Positions 23,470 through 37,230 are shown, numbered from the stretch's first letter. The stretch: 64,000 bases of DNA from Ichthyophonus hoferi (GCA_002751075.1 NAOQ01000147.1:38259-102258), one strand, 5' to 3'. Program-made: numbers and translations. Notes: generated from the sequence alone by a model not told the origin.

Positions 23470-23610
23470 AGTCTCTAAATTAATTTGGTCCGATTATGTT
23501 GTATCTTAATGAGATTGCGCTTCCTGCAAAATATTCTGTCCTGAAATGGTGAGGAACATTCATTTATAGTTGCAAGTAATAGAAGCGTACGGTAATAAAT
23601 ACAGCTGGAT

Positions 23611-23690
23611 GGCTGTGTACTATATAGTGCAAATTATGCGAATCCAATAAGATGCAAGCTTCCTAAAGAGAGTAAAAATATATGATTGGT
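23611..23690 (-). promoter_or_regulatory. Likely promoter of the 22591-23469 gene
   Basis: Reading on the minus strand, a CTATATAG TATA-like box lies near 23620-23627, about 155 bp before the ATG. CCAAT-type pentamers occur at 23685-23689 (CCAAT on the minus strand) and 23644-23648 (opposite orientation). Positions fit a TATA promoter with a CCAAT box; not tested. Confidence 0.45.
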
Positions 23691-26389
23691 TCTTGTGTTT
23701 TTATAGGTAGACCTAATCAAGCCAAATCTTAGGGATAGGTAAAATAATTAGCCACATGTGACTTTATATATCTTACACAACATTTTCTAATAGCATTTTA
23801 TTTTTAATATTTAACTTAAAAATAATATTGTTAATTCAATTAAAAAGAAAAATGAAATTTACTTATTGATTATAAATTTAAGTGAAATATTTCTTTTTGA
23901 CATTTATGCACCCTTCATAATATAGTGCTAAATAAATGTCCTGTACACGTTTTACCAATAAAATTGTTCCACTAAAACTACCAATTATATGCTGTACCAA
24001 TAATACCAATAACAGATTATATTCAGGGGGATCTTTCTAAAACTTGGCATTTGACCACACTAAAACATAGTATTACTCCAGGATCTTTTATTTATTTGCA
24101 TGTATTCATTAGTTATATGTGTAAGTATGTATATTTATTTATAACTTGAAAAAAATTAAAGGAGGTTTTTTATAGGACGATAAAATTAAATAATTGTTAT
24201 TATTAGCTTAGTAAGCAATTACTCATATCGTATTGGTAGTTCTCATTTTCTGTTTTTATTTGGTCAGATGCGGCGGGTCGGGCCATTTTTGATTTATTGC
24301 AAACTTTCACTGGCATATGCATTGGTTAACGTAGTAGGCCGATTTATTGGTTTACTTCACTCAACACTTATATCGATTTTTAGCAAGGTAGAAAATAGTA
24401 ATATACAATGTCTACCTTATCCAGGCAACACAGTATACAAAATGATTTTTTTTTTGATATATATAAATCAGTTAATGGTAACTTATTTATTAGTATTTAG
24501 AGCTTTTGCCGTCTCAAACCCACAAATTTCTAAAACTCTTCCTAAAACGCAACCGAAAATTTGCTTATTATCATACATTTGATTAGGTCAATGTTTACAA
24601 GCCCAATCAAGTAATCACTTGCATGATTGAATGTGTGAAGAAAATCGCTTCATAGTGTGTTATAATCGACAATATATATAAATATATGTATAGAATATTG
24701 TCAAGGTTTTGAATTTCAATATTCAAATTGCCTCCAATACAGTCTTGAAAATCTTAAATGTCGTGACTGGTGTCTAAATTGTTATTTTATTGCTAAAGTG
24801 ACCGAGTATTAATATCCGAGCAATTCTAGATCTAACTTTCTGTCCATTGTTTACACAAAACGGGCATTAGAACGTAACATTAATAGATCTAGATAAATAC
24901 AAAGCTAGCCTTAATGGTTTAAGCGCATACTTGATTCGCCGAGAACGCGTCCAGTTACTTTCGGTATGACGTCAAACTAGTATTCATAGTCTAATCAGCT
25001 GTGTAATGTGTAGTGCCTTTTGAAATTTTAATGTTAATGAAGATATTTATTAATTGGCTTAGTAATTACGGAATAAATAACAGTTAAAATTCCTGTAACT
25101 AAATATGCATAACAAAAAGTAGGTAAATGCATGTTAAAATAAACTTCTCTGGGTTTATTGCTTAAAAAAATACTCTATTGAAACGCGATAGAATCGAGAC
25201 ATTCGTTATATTAAAAGACAATAGCCTATCTGATTGGACGCATTTAGATTCAAATCAAGCAAAGTTGCTTTAATCAGTTAAAATCTATGTTGGATAAGAT
25301 AATCCCAGTGATAACCGATAACCACATGATTGCAAAGAAACAATAAGCGCATGGCTATTGGCTAGAAAAATATTAAAAAATATAAAATATAACATTAAAA
25401 TATATTGAAAGCAAGTGCGCAAGTGGCTCACCGCGTTTGGAAGCCACGTGTATGAGCATATACAGATGCATTTTAGCTTATCTAGTTTATGTATATATAT
25501 GTATATATATATGTATATATATATATATATATTTGTGTGTGTATAGAATGTTATAGGATTGTGTATATTATATAAATTATTATATAGCTATATTATATTA
25601 CACTAAAAATATAGAGAAACATCTGCAGATATAGGTCAATTTTATGTAATTTTGTAGATAATAACTGTATACAAGATAATTATAATTTTAAGGTATATTC
25701 TATATTATTTCCTTCCCTTTTATTCTCTCGTTTTGTTTCATCTTTCTTTCTAAAGTTATCTAGTATTTCATTTTTTATCTATAAAGACTATCTCCATAAC
25801 TTTTTCTTGTATATCAGTGCATCCGCTCCACTAAACGCCTATATACATACACATAATTACATACGTCTATACGTATATATCCAAGTAATTAAACTTTTTT
25901 ATAATCAGATTGGTATAAATACAGTCATTCCATACCTCCTATATATGCCAACATACACACCTTTCTCTTAATTTCAATTATACTTCTACAATTTCCTATA
26001 CCTATCGCTCCCATATATATATTGCTTATAATCTACTTTGTTTGTAAGGTTATTATGATAAAACCTACTATGTACTACGCCCTATTCGAATATTTTACTA
26101 TACTATGCCCTATCCTACTATATACTCATTTCTATTTACCTGTCTTTCTTGCTTTTTCTGCTGGTACTCTAATATATACATATGATTTACTAGTACATTA
26201 TATATCATTTCTGGTAGATTTCAGATCATTTCTTATTTATAAATGATTTTAATTTTAGGTGAGTTTGATTTTTTTTAAAAATATTAAATTATTTGGAAGG
26301 AGGAAATATAATATATATATATATAACATATATACATATAATTTTACCAATACACACATATATTTAAATATATCCATCCTTTCATATAG
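23691..26389. other. 2.7 kb between two genes, no supported gene
   Basis: AT-rich spacer. A 104-codon plus frame at 24268-24582 is hydrophobic and unrecognised, probably chance. A TA/TG microsatellite lies at about 25490-25545. Pyrimidine-rich DNA at 25700-26250 precedes NOPCHAP1 and may include its promoter and 5' UTR. Confidence 0.55.
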
Positions 26390-28172
26390 ATGTCAGAAAA
26401 CAATGACAAAGCCCCCTCTTCTGTTAAGAGATCTAAAGAACTTCTCGGTGTTTCCGGGGAAGTTCATAAGTGTAAGTATACTATATCATACTATAATATA
26501 CTATACCATTATTAGTTCTCTCTTTCTTTTTGTAATCAGCATAATTCAATTCATAAACCATATACCTTGTAGTATTATATTATTTTCATTAACCTTTTTA
26601 CATATGTACCCTATAGTAGCCTAGCCTATGAAGTAAGTGATAAACATACGTACCAGTACATATGTGTATATATGATTTTTATTAAAACCAGACCCAATCA
26701 TATAATCCTACATTTATAATAGCCAATCAATAACCTACAGTATGATGTCCTTTGCAGCTCTTTTGATTGGAAAAAAGGATGAAGGTTCAAAGTTGCCGCC
26801 TAAAATTACTAGGATGCCTCAGTGTGCACGTAAATAATATCCTGTTATATTTCTATATTACTATGTTGTATGTATATGTATTATTATATTTCTATATTAC
26901 TATGTAGTAGGTGTATATGTAGTATTATATTATATTACTATATTAGTGTTATATGTTTATAATATCTTATTGCTTTACTACCTTAAAACAACACTATACT
27001 ACTTACATATTCATTAGTAGAAAAAACATTATTGTCATGTCTGTTTTCTCCTTCTCTTTCTCTCTAATCCTTTCCTCTCCCCCTCAGTTACTCTACAATG
27101 CCAATCACAGCCACAGCCCATAATCTAACTAACCGTCACTCAATCTATATCATTCTATATACCTCCTTGCTTCCCCTATCCTATATACACATACATATAC
27201 ATATACATATACATATCCACATATATGTATACATACACACTATAGTATTAGACCGTGTTAGTATGTTTCTACCTCAATTAGCACAAGCCAATGAAAAGCT
27301 ACAGAAGGATATAGAAGAGGCTGGCCCAGGCCAATACGATATCGAGGTTGTAGAAGAGGGTAAACCACACGTGGAAATGGTAAGGAGACGTGCTATATTA
27401 TAATTCTTTTTTACTGTATGTTACCTGTATGTACTATATATAAGTTTTTTGTATACTTACACACTGATTTGTTATTGCCTATATATATGTGTGTATGTGT
27501 ATATGTGCTATTGTTTCTCTTAATTTTTATTGCTATTGTATTTGAATGCAAGGAATGTCTTTCCACCAATTAAATGGCATGTTGATAATCCTGCATTGGT
27601 ATGATTGGTTATAAATAGATTTGTATATAAGATTACAAATAGATTGCTGATCGTATAGCTAATTAAAAACATATATATGGTTAATGAATATTATATTATG
27701 ATTAGGTGAATAGAGGTCGTGGCTGAAAGTTTAATTTGTGGGGACTAATAATCGGTTTCCTTTGAAGTTGTTATGCAATCCAATATAGTAGTATCTTAGC
27801 CAATACAGTATAATATAAAATATAAATTGGTTAATAAAAAATTTAAACTAAAATGAATCAAATGATTGGCTCTCTTAATATTTGTTATATAATATAAAAT
27901 TTAAAACATAAACTCAACCACAATTTAAAATTAAAACGAGGTTTATTATTGGCTCTCTTGATATCTGTTATGATGTGATTGGTCTGTAGCCATCTATTTA
28001 TATCTCTCTTTCCCAGGCTCTCTCTCTTGGTGTGATGGACTCAGAGGAGAGTGAGGATACCGATCGTGAGAGTGAAGAGGATGGCAAAGGAGCCAATAAG
28101 AAAGCACGGATTGTAGAGCTTCCCGTAGATGATACAATTGCGTCATCGTCATCGGCTACCCAATCAGATTGA
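26390..28172 (+). CDS. NOPCHAP1: NOPCHAP1 homologue (C12orf45-like snoRNP assembly cofactor), 4 exons
   Basis: In humans NOPCHAP1 bridges NOP58 to the R2TP (RUVBL1/2) chaperone during box C/D snoRNP assembly. Exons are 26390-26471, 26758-26829, 27246-27379 and 28017-28172. All are GT-AG and in phase (1, 1, 0), giving 147 residues. The order of conserved blocks matches the family: SKELLG near the N-terminus, SLLIGKK opening exon 2, then exon 3 with LLDRVSMFLPQLAQANEKLQ and a GPGQYDIEVVE-type turn. Exon 4 begins ALSLGVMDSEESED and continues acidic, with a basic KKAR patch, as in the human tail. Length is slightly under human (about 185). The ATG at 26390 is the first in frame. A CCAAT-rich third intron separates exons 3 and 4. 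I rate the family call as strong, from memory of the human sequence. Confidence 0.88.
27183..27225. repeat. (ACATAT)n tract before NOPCHAP1 exon 3
   Basis: Hexanucleotide ACATAT repeat just upstream of the exon 3 acceptor. Another case of a simple repeat hugging a splice site. Confidence 0.8.
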
Positions 28173-29648
28173 AGAATATGAGATATTTAATTGGTGGTGC
28201 CTACATTTATATATACCAATTAACTTTTGATGGTGTTAATTTGTAAGAGTAATGCTATTATTGGTAAAGCATTGTTAATCAGCTCTCGACCAATTTCCAA
28301 TACATATATGAGGGTAGGGATCGTGCTATTGCTATTATTCACCAGTCCAGGAAGAGAGAGAGAGATTAAATTTTTGTGGTATCTGTATAGTACACAACAC
28401 ATAGTATATGTTTAACAGAATTTATATATAATACATATACCTTACACCTAAGACATATGATATGATCGACTGGTTGTTGCAATACATGATTCAGAAAACT
28501 CACTCTCGACAAAGGCACACTTGGTTGGATAAGAGCGCACTTTTTATTTGTGTGGTTAAACCAATAGGTGTCCTTTTAGCTGTCTTTACTCTTTCCCCAT
28601 ATAGATTAACAACAATATATATTTACATGGTTCATACATAGATTTTTGTAAACAATATTTTATTGATTTTGCGCATATATATGGCCTATGTGTGAAATTG
28701 TTTTGTACTTAACCTTTCATAAACGAATATATATATATATATATTGATATATTGTAATAAACGGTCTGTTTGAGTCAAGATAGATCGGACTGGATACATA
28801 TAGCTCTGGTAGCTATGTTAAAAGATAAACAAAGTAAATCTAACTCTATATTTATTGGTATACGTTGCTATTGGAATTAATGAATTACTTAACGGCATAA
28901 ACTATGTGCTCTAAGTTCTGCAATACAGAACGAGCTAACCTATGGGACAATGATTTGATAAATATAAAAGGTATAAGTAATAAAACCCATGCTTCAGAAC
29001 TCCTTTGAGATCTGTTCACATACCTTTATTGAGGTCAATAACATGCAAGGATAGAGTTACATCATGAACAGATTACCGTTACCGCATACTAGAATAATCT
29101 GTGTGCGAGTGGGTCGTTTTTGTTGCAGTGTACTCCAAATGATTAGAAAACAAATGCTAAGTGAATTGGGCCAAGGTGTGTAGGCTTTACAAAATAATAG
29201 TGTCACTCACTAGCTATAGTTAATAATCTATGCAGATGATAACCTGAGTGATATGTTAGCTATCGTTTAATAGCTGCCTTAATTAGCTCCACCTCCCTAA
29301 TCAGAGCGAGTAATAATCCTAACTACTTTCAACAAGCAATCTAGAATTAGAAGAGAAACAAAAAATAATACCCGTCTGATGTCCCGCGTCAGTAGGTCTA
29401 TCTATACTGTATTTACGTACACAGAGCCGACACGTAAGCCACTAAAGTTAGAATGAAGGTACGTAATCAAATCAGTACAATCAAGATTCTATATGAAGCC
29501 TAGTAATTAAGCGGTCTTCCTTAAAGGATAAATCCAATACATGAGATTTTAAAACCTTACAGTATATTTGATTGTTAAAATTATTATCTCCAGTAGAATA
29601 TAGTCAGGAGGATTTATTCTGAACTCATACTCACATTGTAAAGCTCTG
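28173..29648. other. 1.5 kb with no recognised gene
   Basis: Contains the presumed NOPCHAP1 3' end and then AT-rich DNA with CCAAT/ATTGG pentamers. No reading frame or RNA gene is supported. Confidence 0.55.
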
Positions 29649-30253
29649 TTGCAACTCTTACATTTTTTTACCCATCTATTGGCTGAACTGTATATCGCTA
29701 TAAGGCTATTTGTTGATGTATTTTATTAAATTACAAATAACTGGATAGAGGATATTAAAGGTGGCAGTGGTTAATTTGCATCAATGGTAAAGTTACTATA
29801 TATTTAATGGTTTGTGTAGGTAAGCGTGTGATTAATCTAGCAAATAGTTTGAATAGTTTTTAAATAATCAAGTGTTTTTATCTCATTTGGATATTTTTTA
29901 AGAACCATTCCCTCATCAGGGAGGGTTTTCATCAACATCCCCCTTGTTAATTGCTGATTAATTACCATCAGCTTATTGATTCGTGGTGGCTGGTTCTAGT
30001 ATTAATTGATTACAAGAGTTGTTAGTTTTGGAATCGACCTCTTGTGATTCGAATCAAACTGGCGGGATTAATCTATTAGTCAAGGTCATAGTTGATCAAA
30101 TATAATTTTGATTCAAGTAGTAATATAACTGGATCACCGGATAATCTATGATCTTTATATCCAATCAGTTGCAACTCGACATTTTTCTATCTCTCTATTG
30201 GCTAAATTATCTCTCGCTTTAAGGTTTTTAGTTTATACATTTATCATAAATTT
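29649..30253 (+). repeat. 520 bp tandem repeat containing dispersed repeat copy 2
   Basis: A block of about 85 bp at 29649-29733 (GTTGCAACTCTTACATTTTT, then CTATTGGCTGAA and CGCTATAAGG) recurs at 30169-30253, an offset of 520 bp. Between the two lies dispersed repeat copy 2 (about 29740-30130), which shares blocks with 16390-16740 and 63130-63510. It is therefore a unit and a partial second unit. A short fragment with AGAGGATATTAAA at about 62100-62145 belongs to the same family. Confidence 0.8.
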
Positions 30254-32440
30254 TAAGTAGTATTTTAGTGACTATAGCTATATTTTGTTATTCATAATGA
30301 TGATCCCACTGGGTTAAGGTCAAATTTTAAAATAGGTTTTTTTTAAGTAATAGTTCTAATACATAAAATAAAGAAATGTAATATTAAAATAGATTAACCC
30401 TACGTTTTTATAGTAGCTCTCGATAAGAAATGATTGAAAGGAGGAGTACAAATTAATTATAGGCGCATATCGATTTCAGCTTAATATTGGTAATTATCTC
30501 ACTCATGTTAGGGGTGGCAGCTGACTATTGCAAGCAGAGAATTAGAAATAAAAATTGATTAGTCTTTGCTCAGTATTACTACATAATCAAAAGTCCCCAA
30601 TCTGTCTCAACACGGATCTTTTCATACTTTCTAAATATAATATTTCAGATATAGAATAGTTCGGAAACCAGCATTCATTAATTGGGTAATGATCACTATA
30701 GTTACTTTTTCTATGATGTATATATAGCTATAGTTGGCATTTTGTTGCTAAAATTAGATAACTGATCACTTGTTGACTTCTTGCTCTACCAAGTTTATTG
30801 TTTGTGCTTGGTTATTATAAATGCTAATTTTTGTTTTTTGTAGCTCTGAGTATAAGCAAGACACTTTCAGCAGTGTGTTGATTATAATAACTTGTATGAA
30901 AGCTTTATTGAGTTTAGATTATAAGTCCAAGACCGGTTTGATGTCAGCCTGAACATCATTATTATACAATTAAGTGGACTTAATTATAAATGTGGTCTAC
31001 CATTATATCACATAGCACACTTATAATATCAAAAATTGGAACCGATGAAAATCTTCATACATTTCATTATTATTTTTTAGTCGATTCTAAGAAGAATCCC
31101 TGATGAATTTATTGATATGGTTCTGGAATATTTGTTTTAGGAAAAACAAAATACTTCAAACAATACTTACAACTATGAACATATTAAAATCACATAGTAC
31201 AATTCAGAATAAAATGCGCTATCTTCATATGATAACAACAAACAAAGTGAGGAGGCCAAAATGGATTGAAGTCTGAAGGTACTTTATGGAAAATGCTTGC
31301 TATAAAACAAATGCCGACCTTATATAAGTACTCATATTGTAAGTAAATCTGGCATATTTAGAAAACATTCTAATTGGTAACAGTACATTGACATACCTGT
31401 ACACCAAAAAAACATGACTATATATTAATATGTACACTCTATTCAGCACACTGTACATCAATTAATGATTTAGATACCAAAAAGAACAAAGATGGAAAAT
31501 CATAAGCAAAAATGATCAAGAAACATAATTTGTTAATTAATTAATGGTAGGTTATAAGTAATCATAAATGATTGATTAATTGATAACTATGCTGCAAAAT
31601 AAAAATATTTAAATTAAGAGCATACTGTATTTTGCAAGTACAAAATGTCTCTATCTTTGACAGAACCCTCATCCATAATTCTGTAGTGAAACTGAAGAAA
31701 AAACAGATCTACTGGCTCACTTGGGAATCTCCTTGGACCATCAGCCAACAATAATGATATTTATTATATATATTATGGCTGTCCAACTAACTGTACTCTC
31801 CTACATTTATCAACCTCATGGGACTAGTCCTCAAATTATTCTGATTTTTATTTTAATTTAAGTATGTTTTAGTAATCTGCATTTTTTGTGTGCAAGGTAC
31901 AAGTTAGAACACCCCCTTAAGTAGGTATTCCCTCAATTATAAATAGTTACAGGTCACAGGGAACGAGCCTGCCTCTACTTATATCCAAAAAAATATTTAT
32001 TTTTATTTTAACTCCAAGTACAATTGTCATCTACCATTCAAACCTTGATGAGGTAATGACTAAAACACAGGCTAGGATGAATGCCCCTAAGGTTTATTGT
32101 TTAATCACTGCTCAATAATAATGTTTTTTTTATTATTACCATTGTATAAAATAATTGAGGCCTTCTATATAACTATCAAGAAGAATAAATAGTGATAAAT
32201 AACCAAAATTATGGAAACCAACATATTGTCGGTATTCTGGTGCGCACTCTACATTACTAAGGCGTATGAATAATATTTTTTGTCAACTATACCCACATAT
32301 GCAACATGGACTAAAATGCTTTTAACTATAATTAAGTGATAGCCGCTACTTAGCCTAAATAGAGTAAAATCTCTCCTATGCGTATAACGAACGCTGCGAG
32401 AGGACCAATACCCGTGATTCTACATGTAGATCTTTATTTT
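30254..32440. other. 2.2 kb with no recognised gene
   Basis: Nothing beyond AT-rich unique-looking DNA. From about 32440 onward the sequence begins to resemble the internal part of the 55-58 kb tandem units (TAGATGGTAGATT and following). Confidence 0.5.
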
Positions 32441-32828
32441 TTATTTTGCAACTGGTCTTCTACACTTAGATGGTAGATTAAAGTGGAAGATCGGATCTTC
32501 ATCTGAGGTTTCAGATTTTTCTGTTGTCGAGTTGTACGTTTTAATGACATGCCAATCGGTAATTTTATTTTTGTTGAAATCTAGGTGTAGACAAAATCTT
32601 TCATAGAAATTAGAATCAACAGAAAAGTATGCTCCTTTTTAATCAACAACATCTGTAAGTTGTGCAATATGTGTGATCCATATGAATGTAACCAAATCAC
32701 CTTTTCTTGGTCCTTTTGACATTCCTAGGTCATAATTAAATAATATAATCTTCATTATTAGAAGCAATAGCATTTAAGGATCTAATGTGGTACCCACCAA
32801 TAGATTGGTTGTTTCCAATCACATAATG

Positions 32829-33619
32829 TGTTTAGAGCCGTAAAGAATGCTAGCAAAGCTAGGTTTTATTTATATTTATTACGATTAACAATTCAAGTTT
32901 TGACTCCGGAATATCAAAGCTTTTAATGTGCTGTATGTTAGCATCAGTTCCTAATTGATGCAAGGCCTAATTTATTGTACATATACGAGCGCCAAGTATA
33001 TTGTAATTTTTACTCTTAATACTGTGTTTAATAAAGTTATTAAGATAATACTCCTACCTGTTAATTTATTTACGTGTAGAAAACGAGACCCTACAATAAT
33101 AATAATAATATATGTATGCTTTTTTGCTAATGCATGCCTTGCTAAAATGTGGATCAAGTCCTTGTCCCAGTTGCTCTTGGCACTCCAGACTTGTTGAAGT
33201 CTTGGGAAGTATGAGACAATGTGATTTCTAATTGAAAATCTTTGTTGAAGGGAAAGTATCTTTCTATCTGTAGACTCTGAGAATGTTGGTTTGTCTTTAG
33301 TAGCAATGAACCATACCAAAGAGCAGAAGAAATCTAGCAAGAAGTTAGGATCCGTCCCCCGGGTAGAGAAGAAGAAACAGCATGTTACCTTCCCTAGCAA
33401 TTCAGAGGGAGAGAATCTTACCTCAGAGCCCCGGGACGTTAACATGGACTCTGGTTCAGAGACCAGCACAGGAAATAAGCAATCCACCTTAGAGCAGAAG
33501 TGAGATCTGATTACTCAGATTATGACATAGCTAAACTGAGGTCCATGATTCCTTACAATTTTAGTATTCATGAAATTACTTGTGATCATGATTTCATTTC
33601 AAAATTTCTGATTGTAACA
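32829..33619 (-). repeat. LTR-like block (left)
   Basis: Begins TGTTTAGAGCCGTAAAGAAT and ends GATTGTAACA. It shares AGAATGCTAGCA, GCCTTGCTAA and a CATGATTTCAT-like stretch with the 43199-43667 block. It is longer, apparently because other element sequence lies within it at about 33240-33530. Confidence 0.65.
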
Positions 33620-34640
33620 CTTCTTTGTAGATGGTGTTCAGGGCATGATGGTTAGGGAAGAACTAAGATTCAAACATTTGCATGAGGTTTTTAGCTCTTT
33701 TGTAGTTGGCGGGTGACATTGTCTTAGTTAAGCAGTTGGCTGCCATAAGTTTGGTTGGTTATAAAGTAGCCTCAACCTTCTTGTTGGCCACACAGTCCCA
33801 GATATACCAGTATATCACCTTAATATGTCTTGTTGCGATCTATAGAGGTCTTTGTAGATTCCTCTTGAGAATCAAAGAACATATGTGGTTTCTCTTCTGT
33901 ACTGGCCTCTCTAGACTATACCACCAGTCTATAAACTGATAGAAATGTCGTTTTCCTCAAAGTGTCTCCTTAATGTGTGTTAATTGTCACTTTAGTCAGG
34001 AAAAAACTGGATTTGTGGTTTCTGCTTTTCCCTGATAAGTAAGGATCCTGATTTTTTAGCTGTTGTTTTTCTTTTTTGCCTAACTATAGTCTGGCAAGGC
34101 GTCACTTGTTTCCTCTCACTCTTAACTATCATAAACTAAACTCCACATGAGCACTGGTTTAACTGCAAACCATTCATACACATTGAAAACATTCAGATGT
34201 AAACGCTATTTTCAAATTGATACCATAGACCAAACAACTAAATTTTCAATTTGTGGAAGGCAGGTATTGCTTCTCAGATATTCAAATGAGATGGAGGGAT
34301 GGACTGTATTTGACCTTATGCAAAAGACTACCTTGGTTAGAAGAAACTACATCTTTTTTGAATATGTCTTCCCTTTCAGCACAAAGATCAAAATAGAAGG
34401 TGGCCCATTCAATACACTATCCAAACACCCTCCCACAGTTGAAAACTTTAACAAAAATGAGGACACTCCCTTACAGAAAGAAGATAAGGATGATATAATC
34501 TTTACTGAAGAGATCTTAAACAATCTTTCCATAGCGAACTACAATGACCAGAAGCAGCCACAACTCCCAATTTCTTTTTTTACACTTCAACCACTTCTAC
34601 ATGCTTATTACAAGAAAGAGGGTGGCTGTATATAACGGGA
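33290..34640 (+). mobile_element. Copia-type pol fragment, plus strand
   Basis: Around 34147-34635 the translation holds a YSNEMEGWTVFDL...VRRNYIFFE segment, the wording found downstream of the integrase core in Ty1/copia polyproteins. It is followed by an acidic linker. A KKKQHVTFPSNSEGE piece at 33291-33503 fits the same linker type. Orientation is opposite to the rest of the cluster, so it is a separate insertion. Broken and partial. Confidence 0.6.
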
Positions 34641-36149
34641 GTCGACGTACTGGTGGATATTGTGACTAGTTCTGTTACTAGATACACTCAATGCTGTAGA
34701 TACGATTGAAATTTTATGTGAATCCAAGTGTAGTACTACTGTGTTCTTATCAGTAGTTACTGAACTGTTTAACGCTAATTGATTAGTTAAGTCACCCAAT
34801 TTGATTAGCTGAGTTTCTGAGCAATTTAACTGAGTGTTAAAAGCATAATATTGTGTTAATATGAGTTTAGTCAATTTCTGGTAGTCAGAAGCTTTGATGC
34901 CCCCTTGCAGAGGCTGTTAACTCTAAGAGAGGTCTCCTCTTGGTTCATTTTGTAATGAAAAATGCAATTTTACTGAAATTTATATGCACGCTATTTTATT
35001 ATGTCTACCTAGGTGTGTGCAATATTCTTATATCAAGAATGCTCAGTATTTTCTACGGGTCTCAGTTGCCTTAGACGTTTATTTTCCTATCTCCCCTCCT
35101 CCATACTGTATCCTATACAGCATTATATAGATGTTAAACTAATGATGATTTGGATCGATATTATTAATTATCGATTGTGATCAAATTTACAATCCATATG
35201 TTGCAAATTGATTAGCTGATCAATTAATGACTTATATCACTAGAACCATATAAATATGAGCTTCAATCGTAAACTGGGTGTAAATAGTAAAGCTAGAATA
35301 TTGCTAAGAACTATTATAAAGTATAATTTTTAGATAGGAATAAAAATATAAATATTTATGTTTATAGATTTTATTATATTAAGTAATAATAATAGTAATC
35401 TATGGCAGTTGAAGTAGTGGTGACTACCGTTAATGTAGATATCTGTGTTCCAATCTGTAGATGGAGTAATATATATATGATCAAAACCCGGGACATAAAT
35501 CCAGACAGTTCCTAATCATACAGTAATAATAAAGACGCGGGCTGTTAGGAGTGTATTCTTTGTTGTAAAAAGATTTGGTGCTCGTAAATTCCCATATATA
35601 CTGCGTTAATTAACTACTTTGGGTTAGGAGGTTAATGCAGATGATGATATTGGGAATTCTAACAAAACTCAAGATGACTCTTCTGTAACACGTTCTTATA
35701 AAAAAGTTATCCAATGATATTTCAAAGGGTCGTTTTGAAACTTACATAGCACCTATTGTTATAAACAAGTCAATCAGTCAGTATTCAATGATTCATTCAA
35801 AAGTCTACATATCAAATGTGTATCATCAATCACTAGGTAAATCAAAACCAATAACCAATGCTATTTAAAACCCATGGTAAATTTACCCTCTAGACTGCCC
35901 TGAAAATCTAGTCCTATTAAAATACAATTAGTGACATCATTGAATTAATTGGTTATAATTAATTGATGTCTAGGTCTTGATTACTGATAAAAACCTTATT
36001 ATAAACACCTCCCAATAAATAGAGGTTCAATGCTATATAAATAATAAGTATTTGTACAAGACATTGTGAGGTTTTTCCAACTAATATTTGCAAGGGCTGA
36101 AATAGTTCAACATGTCTTGTGCCTCTCAGGACACAATTCCTCTCAGCAA

Positions 36150-36900
36150 GTTATATGGCTGACTGGTTATTAGTATTTAGTTTTGCACATCCAGTGCTGA
36201 TGCATAAGCGGTCTAGGAATGAGGCAATGTAGAATATTTTCTGACAGGTTATTGGCATGGCAATATACTCACTCATGGTGGTTGAAAGTGTTGTGATGCT
36301 TTGCTTCTTTGGAAGTCGGTAAATGGGTTCTTGAGCTAGATAGATCATGAATTCTGACATGATACATAATGCTTATGGATCACTTGAAAAATCTAGATAC
36401 GAAAAGGTAGTAATAATGAGGGGTACCCTTTCATAGATAACACAGTCCTTGGCCGTCATCCTCAGGTGCCTTAAAAGATGCCTATTCATTTTCCAAAATA
36501 CTTTTGTAGGTTGCTTGGTGTACTAGGCAAGATAATAAACTATAAATTAGCAGCTAGAATGGCTGGAGCTTACTTTCCACAGTAGACATCTGATCAAGTT
36601 TTGATAGAAAGTAGTATCATGGTTATGATTCTTAGTTTGGGTTAGCAGCTTCCTTAATATGCTTTAGTAGGATAGTTGAGTAAGCTGACCAACCATGTTT
36701 TTGGCTCTAAGATTTTACTAATTCATTTAATGTAGCCATCCTAGAACAGTTTGATGCTTTCAGCATACTTCTGTATGGTGTATCCTTGGAAGTTGGTGGG
36801 CCACCTTTTGTTCTTGGTGGGGAAGCACTCAGAGAATGCTTTGACAAGTTCATCTTTGTCATCAGGAGGTTATGAGATGATAAGCACGTTATCAACATAG
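36150..36900 (-). mobile_element. Second copia pol fragment (RT and RNase H pieces), minus strand
   Basis: Pieces resembling the end of a copia reverse transcriptase (36700-36900) and RNase H (36151-36360, PKKQSITTLSTTMSEYIAM) are present. Its RNase H duplicates that of the neighbouring fragment, so it comes from a different copy. Broken fossil. Confidence 0.65.
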
Positions 36901-37114
36901 CAGTATAGTGCTAAGAATCAGCTAATGGCGTAAGAGGTTTATAAGCAAGGGTCTTTTTCTGCTAGGTGTATGCCTTGGGTGTATAGGAATTCATCTAATG
37001 TTTTTTTAAATGAAGACCACTAGAATTTTGACCATATAGTAATTTGGATAACTTACAGATCAACTTTGGATTGTCTCAGTCCTCAATAGATGGTGTATGG
37101 TACATGTAAACGTA

Positions 37115-37230
37115 TTGAAGGGAGAATATTTTCCCATCTGTCATTTAGGTATAACACATTTTTTTATATTATAAATATAAAAATATAAGTTCTACCTAAA
37201 TGACAGATAGGAAAAATACTTTCCCTTCAA
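37115..37230. repeat. Hairpin with 37 bp arms inside the copia cluster
   Basis: Arms 37115-37151 and 37193-37230 are inverted copies (TCCCATCTGTCATTTAGGTA and its near complement) around a 41 bp AT-rich loop. A third single copy of the arm sequence lies at 39810-39849. Confidence 0.85.

Noticed and set aside
24268-24582. 104-codon hydrophobic plus-strand frame
   Set aside because: No domain, no clear promoter or codon bias; Phe/Leu/Ile-rich frames are expected by chance in AT-rich DNA.
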